This document shows, piece by piece, positions 24,911 through 32,330 of a stretch of 33,180 nt of DNA (position 1 is its first letter; every line of letters starts with the position of its first letter). This DNA comes from UBA2883 sp050873965. GTDB taxonomy: Bacteria > Cyanobacteriota > Vampirovibrionia > Gastranaerophilales > Gastranaerophilaceae. Below the pieces are notes generated by a model, which did no database searches, was not told the DNA's origin, and saw nothing but the letters and a program-made list of their open reading frames with translations. The stretch is taken from positions 1-33,180 of the forward strand of contig JBNMJS010000008.1 in the NCBI GenBank assembly GCA_050873965.1, given 5' to 3'. Position numbers and translations under genes: made by a program.

Positions 24911-25261
24911 ATGTATGATGAAATTTTTGAGAAGTTGGCAAAGTCTGATTTTAGAAGTAAATTCAAATTAAAAGAAAAAGATTTTGAATATATAAATGCT
25001 AAAGGTATTGATACTATTAGACAACACGCTCAAGATTTTATCAAAAAACGAATAGCTCCTTCTTTTATTCCAAATGATGAAAGACAAACCCCGATGAAAG
25101 GTCATCCAGTTTTTATTGCACAACACGGAACTGGTACTTGTTGTAGAAAATGTATCAGCAAATGGCATAATATTTCAAAAGGTATTGAATTAACTACCTC
25201 TCAACAAAATTATATTGTTGATATTATTATGGAATGGATAAGGCGACAAATGGAAAAATAA
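24911..25261 (+). CDS. DUF4186-family protein
   Basis: A 116-aa protein starting at the ATG at 24911, set by GAGGAG 7 nt upstream; earlier in-frame codons from 24875 lie before that Shine-Dalgarno. The family signature is clear: FRSKFKLKEKD, the HAQDFIKKRIAP helix, QTPMKGHPVFIAQHGTGTCC and RKCISKWHNI. The conserved CC-x2-C and His residues suggest a metal or nucleic-acid site, but the family has no established function that I know of. It is probably co-transcribed with bioB, and whether the two are linked is unknown. Confidence 0.85.
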   Translation: MYDEIFEKLAKSDFRSKFKLKEKDFEYINAKGIDTIRQHAQDFIKKRIAPSFIPNDERQTPMKGHPVFIAQHGTGTCCRKCISKWHNISKGIELTTSQQNYIVDIIMEWIRRQMEK

Positions 25262-25262
25262 T

Positions 25263-26432
25263 CTATTTTTCTGCTCTTAATCTGGTTACGAAGTTTTTAA
25301 GTCTATCCATTGCAATTTTTAATTTTTCAAGAGAATAAGCATAAGATATTCTTAAATATCCTTCCCCACTATCACCGAATGCAGTTCCAGGAATTGCTGC
25401 AACTTTTTCTTCTTCTAAAAATCTTGTTGCAAATTCTTCGCTTGTCATTCCAAATTCTTTTATACAAGGGAAAACATAGAATGCTCCAAATGGTTCAAAA
25501 CATTCTAAGTCCATTTCTTTAAATGCATTCATCAAAAATCTTCTTCTTTGGTTGTAAGATTTTTTCATTTTTTCAACATCTTCATCACCATTTTTTAAAG
25601 CATCAATTGCTGCGTATTGGCTAATTGTTGGAGCACACATTATTGCGTATTGATGAATCTTTGTCATTTGTGCAATGATGTCTTTGTTTCCACAAGCATA
25701 TCCTAATCTCCAACCAGTCATTGCATAAGATTTTGAAAAACCATTGATTAAAATTGTTCTTTCTTTCATTCCATCAATGCTGGCAATAGATACGTGCTTG
25801 TTTTTGTAACTTAATTCACTATATATTTCATCGGAGATTACAAATATATCGTGTTTAATGATTACTTTTGCAATTGCTTCTAAGTCTTCTTTCTCCATGA
25901 TAGAGCCAGTAGGATTGTTTGGAAATGGTAGAATAAGAACTTTTGTTTTGTTTGTAATAGCATTTTCTAATTCTTCTGCAGTTAATCTAAATTCATTTTC
26001 AGCTTTCAAATTTATTATAACGGGAATACCATCAGCTAAGACTGTGCAAGGTTCATAAGAAACATAAGATGGTTGAGGTATTATTACTTCATCACCAGCA
26101 TTAAGCATTGCTCTTAGTGCGATGTCTATTGCCTCTGAACCACCAACTGTAACAACAATTTCATTATTAGGATTGTAAGATAGTCTCTGATGTCTTTGTA
26201 GGTAGTTGTTTATTTCTGTTCGTAAGTCTTTTAGACCAGCATTAGCCGTGTAAAACGTGCGACCTCTTTCAAAAGCATAGATGCCTTCATCTCTGATATG
26301 CCAAGGTGTTTCAAAATCAGGTTCTCCAACACCTAGTGAAATTGCATCTTTCATTTCACTAACCAAATCAAAGAATTTTCTTATACCTGATGGTTTTATT
26401 TCTGTAACTTTTTTAGATAAAGGATTTCTCAT
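25263..26432 (-). CDS. class I/II pyridoxal-phosphate aminotransferase
   Basis: Fold-type I aminotransferase, 389 aa. Key residues are visible: LGVGEPDF (substrate-binding Gly), YTANAGLKDLR, PFPNNPTG with cofactor-binding Asn173, SDEIY with Asp201, the Schiff-base Lys234 in GFSKSYAMTG, and WRLGY with Arg242. A late Arg for the substrate carboxylate lies in GYLRISYA. It most resembles the AspC/PatA-type aspartate or aromatic aminotransferases, but the substrate cannot be fixed. Its start overlaps the stop of the Lrp/AsnC-type gene by 4 nt, so the two are coupled and the regulator may respond to the product amino acid. Confidence 0.94.
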   Translation of the reverse strand: MRNPLSKKVTEIKPSGIRKFFDLVSEMKDAISLGVGEPDFETPWHIRDEGIYAFERGRTFYTANAGLKDLRTEINNYLQRHQRLSYNPNNEIVVTVGGSEAIDIALRAMLNAGDEVIIPQPSYVSYEPCTVLADGIPVIINLKAENEFRLTAEELENAITNKTKVLILPFPNNPTGSIMEKEDLEAIAKVIIKHDIFVISDEIYSELSYKNKHVSIASIDGMKERTILINGFSKSYAMTGWRLGYACGNKDIIAQMTKIHQYAIMCAPTISQYAAIDALKNGDEDVEKMKKSYNQRRRFLMNAFKEMDLECFEPFGAFYVFPCIKEFGMTSEEFATRFLEEEKVAAIPGTAFGDSGEGYLRISYAYSLEKLKIAMDRLKNFVTRLRAEK

Positions 26433-26911
26433 GGTGTGATAATCTCTCTTTCATCTTCTTGTTTTTTACCTAAGATTGTACCGTGATCTTTGTATCTTTT
26501 TAAAATAAAGTGTGTTGCAGTACTCAAAACACTATCAAGAGTTGAAAGTTTGTCAGATACGAAGCCTGAAATTTCTTTTAAAGATTTTTCTTCTAATGTT
26601 ACAAGCAAATCATAACCACCTGAGATTAAATAAACGGATTTTACTTCTGGGTAGTTATAAATTCTTTCTGCAATCTTATCAAAACCTTGTCCACGTTGTA
26701 GAGTTACTCTTACCTCAATTAATGCGTTTACTTTTTCTATAGAAGTTTTTTCCCAATCAATTAGGGTATGGTATCCACAAATAATGCCTTCGTTTTCTAA
26801 TTTTTCTAATTCGTTTAAAACTTCTGTTTCTGTTGAATCGACAAGAACAGCAAGTTCTTTAATGTCAATTCTACTATTTTTTTCAATAATTGATAAGAGT
26901 TCTTCTCTCAT
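26429..26911 (-). CDS. Lrp/AsnC-family transcriptional regulator
   Basis: A 160-aa regulator. The N-terminal helix-turn-helix (IDIKELAVLVDSTETEVLNELEKLENEGII) is followed by an alpha-beta ligand-binding RAM domain from about residue 60 (VNALIEVRVT...VYLISGGYDLLVTLE...ATHFILKRYK). GGAG precedes the ATG. It is the first gene of a two-gene operon with the aminotransferase, and the pairing implies control by an amino acid. The neighbouring divergent gap holds an AT-rich palindrome (26971-26985) that could be its site. Confidence 0.92.
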   Translation of the reverse strand: MREELLSIIEKNSRIDIKELAVLVDSTETEVLNELEKLENEGIICGYHTLIDWEKTSIEKVNALIEVRVTLQRGQGFDKIAERIYNYPEVKSVYLISGGYDLLVTLEEKSLKEISGFVSDKLSTLDSVLSTATHFILKRYKDHGTILGKKQEDEREIITP

Positions 26912-26970
26912 TGTCGCTCCTTTATTTTGTAAAAATATTATTTCTTTGATTATAGCACAATTTGGGATTT

Positions 26971-26985
26971 ATAATAATTTATTAT
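26971..26985. promoter_or_regulatory. AT-rich palindrome between divergent Lrp-type and flavin reductase genes
   Basis: ATAATAA-T-TTATTAT has perfect 7-bp arms. It overlaps a candidate -35 (TTTATT, 26978-26983) paired at 17 nt with TAAAAT (27001-27006) for the flavin reductase gene. Such AT palindromes arise by chance in this composition, so confidence is low. Confidence 0.3.
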
Positions 26986-27045
26986 TTTGATTTTTTATGT
27001 TAAAATCTTTCAAAATTATTGATATTCATAGGAAAAGGAGTTTTT

Positions 27046-27588
27046 ATGAAAAGAGAAATTAATGTTTTTGAATACGCTCAAGAAATTCTAACTGCCGTTA
27101 ATCAAGGTGTGTTATTGACTACAAAAGCAGATGGAAAAATTAATTCTATGTCTATATCTTGGGGTACATTAGGTGTCGAATGGAATAAACCTATATTTAC
27201 AACATTTGTAAGACAAAACAGATTTACAAAAGAACTATTAGATAAAAATCCAGAATTTACAATAAATATTCCCTTTGAAAAACATTATGATAAAAAAATA
27301 ATTGCATTGTGTGGAACAAAATCAGGACGTGATATAGATAAGATTAAAGAATTAAATTTAACGACTGTTGAATCTGAAAAAGTTGCACCTCCTGCTTTTA
27401 AAGAATTACCTTTGACATTGGAATGTAAGGTTATATATAAACAAATGCAAGATATTGAAGCAATTAGTGATGAAAATAAAAAATTGCATTATCCACAAGA
27501 TGTTGATAGTTCATTTCATGGTTCTAATAGAGATGTTCATACAGCATATTATGGTGAAATTGTTAGTGCGTATATTTTAGAGGATTAA
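27046..27588 (+). CDS. flavin reductase-like FMN-binding protein
   Basis: A 180-aa protein of the flavin reductase-like domain family. The ATG at 27046 has AAAAGGAG 5 nt upstream; a TTG at 27019 is rejected. Typical segments are NQGVLLTTKADGKINSMSISWGTLG (the FMN phosphate region), PIFTTFVRQNRFTKELL, FTINIP, and the C-terminal HTAYYGEIVSAYI. Members bind FMN and act as oxidoreductases of unknown substrate or supply reduced flavin to partners. No partner monooxygenase is adjacent. Its stop overlaps the convergent CheR-like gene by 4 nt. Confidence 0.88.
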   Translation: MKREINVFEYAQEILTAVNQGVLLTTKADGKINSMSISWGTLGVEWNKPIFTTFVRQNRFTKELLDKNPEFTINIPFEKHYDKKIIALCGTKSGRDIDKIKELNLTTVESEKVAPPAFKELPLTLECKVIYKQMQDIEAISDENKKLHYPQDVDSSFHGSNRDVHTAYYGEIVSAYILED

Positions 27589-28367
27589 TGCCAAATCTTT
27601 TGTATGGCATTTTTACTTTTTTGAAAAACAAATTCAACTTGAGTTTCTTCAAATCCATTCTTTTGAAGAAGCTCTTTTGTATTACATTCTATATCGTGTT
27701 CTCCAATGACTACCAGTGAAGTTGAATCTAGTTTTTCACCAAGTCTTTGGGCTAATTTTTCTGCTGAATTACCAACTTTTGGCAAATATCTCCAAAAGTT
27801 TCTGCATAATAAAACATTATTTGATTTTGGCATTTGTTCAATATTTTGGAAAATATCGCCCTGTTTGAAATTTATTTTTTCTTTTAGTTCAGGTTTTGGT
27901 GATAGTGCTAAATCATCATAAAAATTTATTTTTGGTGCAAAATCAAAATAATCTCTGTATTTACCATTTGTAGCACGATTTATATCATATAATTCATCGT
28001 TAGAAATTCCTAATATTCCGTTCTTTGCATTTTGTATGTTTTCTGAATTATAATCACTTGCTTGTATTGGGAAAAATTTTTTTGATTTGTCACCCATTTG
28101 TTCTTGTATTTTTATCGCTAGGCTGATAGGTTCGTGACCGTCTGAACAAGCATCATTAAATACGTGTACTTTATCAGAATCTTTGTATTTGTTTTCAAGT
28201 AGTCGAGCAAACCTATCCCAATCCAAATCTTCTCTAAAGAAATATGTTGTTGTTTTGTAGGTTGTACCATTCTTTGTGTCAACAACTTGTCTATTATTGG
28301 CCGTAAAATTTGGACGTAATTGATTAATATATGAACTTTGATAATTAGGCATTGTATTGATGTTCAT
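27585..28367 (-). CDS. second CheR-like methyltransferase with N-terminal PNFTAN motif
   Basis: A 260-aa protein. Residues 19-24 read PNFTAN. The rest follows the CheR catalytic core: TTYFFRED (TxFFRD), VFNDACSDGHEPISLAIKI (SAM motif I, with GHE in place of GEE), IQASDYNSENIQNAKNGIL (motif II) and NNVLLCRNFWRYL (matching CheR IFCRNVLIYF). It lacks CheR's receptor-binding N-terminal domain. It is related to the protein at 18828-19844 but is shorter in the linker. No Shine-Dalgarno and no signal peptide are seen. No chemotaxis genes are nearby, so a receptor substrate is not supported. It could be an inactive relative, since the acidic residue of motif I is altered. Confidence 0.78.
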   Translation of the reverse strand: MNINTMPNYQSSYINQLRPNFTANNRQVVDTKNGTTYKTTTYFFREDLDWDRFARLLENKYKDSDKVHVFNDACSDGHEPISLAIKIQEQMGDKSKKFFPIQASDYNSENIQNAKNGILGISNDELYDINRATNGKYRDYFDFAPKINFYDDLALSPKPELKEKINFKQGDIFQNIEQMPKSNNVLLCRNFWRYLPKVGNSAEKLAQRLGEKLDSTSLVVIGEHDIECNTKELLQKNGFEETQVEFVFQKSKNAIQKIWH

Positions 28368-28406
28368 ATATTCTTTAATGCTTATAAAAAAATAATTTGC
28401 TCTAAT

Positions 28407-30077
28407 TTATAAAGTTACTGTAGCGATAACTTCTTTTCTTTTAACTTTTCTTGTAGTTGTTCTAGGTAGAGCATCTTTTCTAACAATAATATCAATAGGA
28501 CGTTTGTAAGGAGTTAGCCTTTGACATTGTTGTTTAATATCTTTTCTGACAATATCCTCTACTGTTTTTTCGTCATTATCTTTGTATAATTGTTCTGTCG
28601 GAACAACGACTGCAACAATTGATTCAGTCCCGTCTTTTGTTCCGAAATCTCTTGAATGACCAAATACACAAGATTCTGTTATGAATTTGCTTTTTTCAAT
28701 GACTGCTTCGACTTCTTCAGGGAAGACTTTTTTACCACCAGATAATACAATCACATTTTTAATACGACCAGTAATGTAGATGTGTCCGTCTTTATCGAAT
28801 TTTGCAATATCACCAGTATGTAGCCAACCATCTTCATCTATTGTTTGAGCAGTTAGTTCTGGTTGGTTGTGATAACCTTTCATTACAGATGGACCTTTTA
28901 GTTGTAGTTCGCCTGTTTCAGAATCAATTCTTGCTTCAAAATGTGGTAAAGGTTTCCCAACAGAGGCTAAAACGTGACGCTTGTCATAGTTTACAGAAAC
29001 TACTGGACTTGTTTCTGATAAACCATAACCTTGATATACTTTTAAACCTATTCTTTCAAAAAATCGTCCAACTCCTATATCTAGTGGTGCTCCACCTGAG
29101 ATACAACCGATAAATCTACCACCAAATTTGTCGTGGATTTTTTTGAATAATAATTTTTTTATACTATAAAATGGTATGAATTTTGCTAAATGATATGTTG
29201 CTTTGAATAACAATTGCGTGCTTTTAGGTGATTTGCTTAATTCGTTTTCAATAGCACATTTTAATAATTTTAAAAATGCTGGGACAACAATCATAAATTC
29301 AATTTTTTTATCTCTCATTATTCCTAAAATATCTTTAGGTTTAAGACTATGAGTGTAATATACAGAGAAACCGAAATTTAAGAATGTTGAAAAACCAACA
29401 GTCATTTCAAATAAATGATTCATTGGTAAAATTGATAAGACATTTATTTCTCTTTTAGGAAGAATATTGTCTAATGCAATTTTAAGGTCTTCCAATTGTG
29501 ACATCATATTGTTAAAGGTTATTTCAACACCTTTTGGAGCACCAGTTGTTCCTGATGTATAAATGATGAATGCTGTTGAATTCGAACTTCTTAGTTTCCA
29601 TTTTGTTTCATATTTTTCTGGTAAATTATAGATGTTTTCTAATCCAACATTTTTGCAATGTTCGTCTATTACTAATATTTTTTTGATTGATGGAACATTT
29701 TTTTGAAGTTCGATAGCCGTATTTGCGTAATGTTCAGAAACTAACATAATTGTTGGCTCACAATCATTAAGTATAGAAGTAAGTTCAAAAACTGTTAGTT
29801 TAATATCAAGAGGTACGGCTGTCATACCTGATATAATTGAGGCGAAAACACAAGCACCATATTCAGGTTTTGATTCTGATAAGATTGCACATTTTTCACC
29901 TTTTTTTACGTGTAATTCTTCTATTAGGTGGTAGGCTATTCTTCTAGACATTAGTCCTAAACCTTTGTACGAAAATTCTTTCCAACCGTAGTTATCTTTT
30001 ATACTTAATGCAGTTTTTTCATTGTAGAATACAGTTTTTTCCTCTAACAATGACAATACATTGTTTTTTCTTTTCAT
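28407..30077 (-). CDS. AMP-forming long-chain acyl-CoA synthetase-like enzyme
   Basis: ANL-superfamily adenylating enzyme, 556 aa. The phosphate-binding loop is IIYTSGTTGAPKG. Further core motifs are YGLSETSP (A5), GWLHTGDIAKFDKDGHIYITGRIKN (A7-A8 hinge) and the catalytic Lys in the C-terminal PRTTTRKVKRKEV. The middle region (FLNFGFSVYYTHSLKPKDILGIM) is like FadD-type fatty acyl-CoA ligases. It should activate a fatty acid to its CoA or ACP thioester, but chain length is unknown. GGGGGAAG gives a strong Shine-Dalgarno. It appears to be a single-gene unit. Confidence 0.93.
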   Translation of the reverse strand: MKRKNNVLSLLEEKTVFYNEKTALSIKDNYGWKEFSYKGLGLMSRRIAYHLIEELHVKKGEKCAILSESKPEYGACVFASIISGMTAVPLDIKLTVFELTSILNDCEPTIMLVSEHYANTAIELQKNVPSIKKILVIDEHCKNVGLENIYNLPEKYETKWKLRSSNSTAFIIYTSGTTGAPKGVEITFNNMMSQLEDLKIALDNILPKREINVLSILPMNHLFEMTVGFSTFLNFGFSVYYTHSLKPKDILGIMRDKKIEFMIVVPAFLKLLKCAIENELSKSPKSTQLLFKATYHLAKFIPFYSIKKLLFKKIHDKFGGRFIGCISGGAPLDIGVGRFFERIGLKVYQGYGLSETSPVVSVNYDKRHVLASVGKPLPHFEARIDSETGELQLKGPSVMKGYHNQPELTAQTIDEDGWLHTGDIAKFDKDGHIYITGRIKNVIVLSGGKKVFPEEVEAVIEKSKFITESCVFGHSRDFGTKDGTESIVAVVVPTEQLYKDNDEKTVEDIVRKDIKQQCQRLTPYKRPIDIIVRKDALPRTTTRKVKRKEVIATVTL

Positions 30078-30156
30078 ACTTCCCCCTAATAAACACTAAA
30101 TCTACTTGTATTGTATTATTCCATAGTATAAATGTCAATATTGTTATATAAATAGA

Positions 30157-31782
30157 TTATTTTACGATATTTCTGGTTTGCCAAATATAGGTATTGTTAT
30201 CTTTAATGCCACCTTCTATATCTTGTGGTGTACCGAATTCTTGTTCAATTGTTAGTGCATCATCAATTATGTTGTGCAATTGTTTGAATAATTTTTTGTT
30301 GTTTGTTAGGTCATTTTTTACTTTGTCAGAATCAATAATATTCATATCTTCATCAAATGTTACTGACATATCTCCCATTTGGATAGAATTGTATTTTAAT
30401 TCTTTTGTATTTTTATTGTAAGTAAATACGTGTGGTTGCGTTGCATTCTCATTGTACCAAGCATCATCAGAGTATAAATCTATTTTTAAATTATTGTTGT
30501 TATCATCTGTATAGATTGTAAATTTGTAATCTTCATTTATCCTATTTTGAATTATTATTCCTGTTTTTATGTCATCATCAGAAATTTTGTGACGTTTGCG
30601 TGAAGATATTGCATCATCGTTCATTTTGGAATCTGCAATTATTTGTATTGCATCGTATAGAGTTTCTCTTGTAAATTCAGCATCAACATCTTTATATGCA
30701 CAAATTGATTGATAAATTCCTGCTGCCGAGTAGTTTGGCAAGTCTTCACCGTTGAAAGAAGAACGTACCATAAATGGATTAGAATTTATTTTTTGTTTGT
30801 CCATCATTGACAATATTTCGTTCATATTATCTTTTGAGTTTTCATCATTGTATAATTCGTCATTATTATCCATGAATATTTTTTCTATATATTTGTTTGG
30901 TAGTGCAATTGATTTTGGTATTGTTGAATGTATTTTACCAGATTTTGAAAGTTCTTCTAATCGTTTTAGATTTACTGCTTTTGCTCCAATAATATCACTA
31001 TTGTATTCATCACTAGTTAGAATTTTGTCACAATCTTTTTGTTGTGGTACGTTTATTTTTTTATATTGTTTTGGTGTGTAGGATTTATTTACTTCTTTAA
31101 CTTTTATGTAATTGTCTTTTAGTTCAAGTTCAATATTTTTGCCATTGAGTTTTTCTAATTTTTCTATTATTTTTGGACTGTATATTGCACCACAAATATC
31201 TGTACGTGTTCTCAATTGTGTTGATAAGTGAGTGAAACTACCACTATCATCTGATGTATAAATTATTCCTACTATGTTTGGGTTTGATATACTTGTATGA
31301 AATTTTTTTGCTAAGAGTATTGTTGGTTCTTTTATATCATTTAACCAGTCCGAATTATTCATATTGACGTCTTCTTGGTGTAAAAGTTTTCCTGTTGCTT
31401 TACCAGATTTTATTGCATGGATTATTGGTTGATTGTGTAATTTGCGAAGATACAGTGAGGCTTTTTGTTGCATTTGTTTGCAGTTTATTTCGTAGTCTTT
31501 GCCATTGTTATTATCAATTTTGTTGCTATCTTCATATTCTATGTGATAGTTTATTGTGTTAGATGTGATGGGGATAGTTTGAGTAAAGTATTTACCGTCT
31601 TGTTGCATTATTTTTTTGTTAGAGTCCCATTTGTAGAAATTGGGTGAAACAATATATGGCGAATCTCCTAAATATGGCTCATTGTCAGTTTGTATCGTAA
31701 CAACATCACTTTTAGGTCTAATTTTGTATGTATGAGCATCAAAATTGATTTGATTATGTTTGTTTAAATAACTTATCCTCAT
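30157..31782 (-). CDS. glucan-water-dikinase-like (PEP synthase/PPDK superfamily) protein
   Basis: A 541-aa protein with INFDAH at residues 12-17. Residues 30-85 are unassigned and could be a carbohydrate-binding-like module. A phosphohistidine swivel domain covers about 120-225: KEPTILLAKKF, then FTHLSTQLR with probable His185, then KLNGKNIELEL. A PPDK-type ATP-grasp domain follows from about 262: DIIGAKAVNLKRLEEL, PKSIALP, FMVRSSFNGEDLPNYSAAG (Arg340, Glu346, Asp347), IIQNRINEDYKFTIYT, and the C-terminal FGTPQDIEGG...YIWQTRN. PEP synthase and PPDK have ATP-grasp first and the His domain later; His-first order and the wording of these motifs are those of glucan/phosphoglucan water dikinases. 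It may phosphorylate a storage glucan; the acceptor is inferred. No Shine-Dalgarno is seen. Confidence 0.8.
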   Translation of the reverse strand: MRISYLNKHNQINFDAHTYKIRPKSDVVTIQTDNEPYLGDSPYIVSPNFYKWDSNKKIMQQDGKYFTQTIPITSNTINYHIEYEDSNKIDNNNGKDYEINCKQMQQKASLYLRKLHNQPIIHAIKSGKATGKLLHQEDVNMNNSDWLNDIKEPTILLAKKFHTSISNPNIVGIIYTSDDSGSFTHLSTQLRTRTDICGAIYSPKIIEKLEKLNGKNIELELKDNYIKVKEVNKSYTPKQYKKINVPQQKDCDKILTSDEYNSDIIGAKAVNLKRLEELSKSGKIHSTIPKSIALPNKYIEKIFMDNNDELYNDENSKDNMNEILSMMDKQKINSNPFMVRSSFNGEDLPNYSAAGIYQSICAYKDVDAEFTRETLYDAIQIIADSKMNDDAISSRKRHKISDDDIKTGIIIQNRINEDYKFTIYTDDNNNNLKIDLYSDDAWYNENATQPHVFTYNKNTKELKYNSIQMGDMSVTFDEDMNIIDSDKVKNDLTNNKKLFKQLHNIIDDALTIEQEFGTPQDIEGGIKDNNTYIWQTRNIVK

Positions 31783-31832
31783 ACATGATTAATACGTGTA
31801 AATAAATAATTTGTTATGTTGAGGGATTATTG

Positions 31833-32150
31833 TTACATAGGTTTAATTTTGTTGTTGTTTGCATCTGTGAAATTTCCACAAATGATTATTATTAGGTCTA
31901 TTATGCACCAAATTGAAGTTATGAATGTCTCAATGACAGTAAGTGTAAGGATTAACATAGTGATTGCTGATGCATTTTTTTTTAAGTAGAATCTGTGTGC
32001 ACCAAAAGAACCGAGAAAGAAACATAATAAGAGTGTAATCAACCAAGTGTTACAAATGGTGTTGTTTTGTCTGCAACCACAATTGGGACAAATTTCAGCA
32101 TCTTTCAGAATCTCTTTTCCACACTTGTAGCAAAATATTGTTTCTTGCAT
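31833..32150 (-). CDS. zinc-ribbon plus TM2-domain membrane protein
   Basis: A 105-aa protein. The N-terminal zinc ribbon has Cys7, Cys10, Cys21 and Cys24 (CYKCGK...CPNCGC). A TM2 domain follows: two membrane helices joined by a tight turn, with the family signature GSFGAHRFYLKK and later WCIIDLIIIICGNFTDANNN. The function of bacterial TM2 proteins is not known. AAGGAAAA serves as Shine-Dalgarno. It stands alone between the dikinase-like gene and the exported repeat protein, reading leftward. Confidence 0.9.
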   Translation of the reverse strand: MQETIFCYKCGKEILKDAEICPNCGCRQNNTICNTWLITLLLCFFLGSFGAHRFYLKKNASAITMLILTLTVIETFITSIWCIIDLIIIICGNFTDANNNKIKPM

Positions 32151-32330
32151 ATTGTTTTCCTTTACTTCCTAATAATATTATAGTTGTAGTTTATGTATAT
32201 GTAAATATGTTAGTAAACTTATTATGCATATTATACATAACGAAGATGAAAAATTGTATTTTTTTTGTTATAATTATTATTAATGTAACTTATTTATAAA
32301 TAATTGGCATTGATAAATAGCACGAAATAA

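Noticed and set aside
32151..32330. Possible small RNA or operator in the AT-rich gap before the repeat protein
   Set aside because: Only short A/T palindromes are visible (around TATGCATATTATACATA), no more than expected from the composition.
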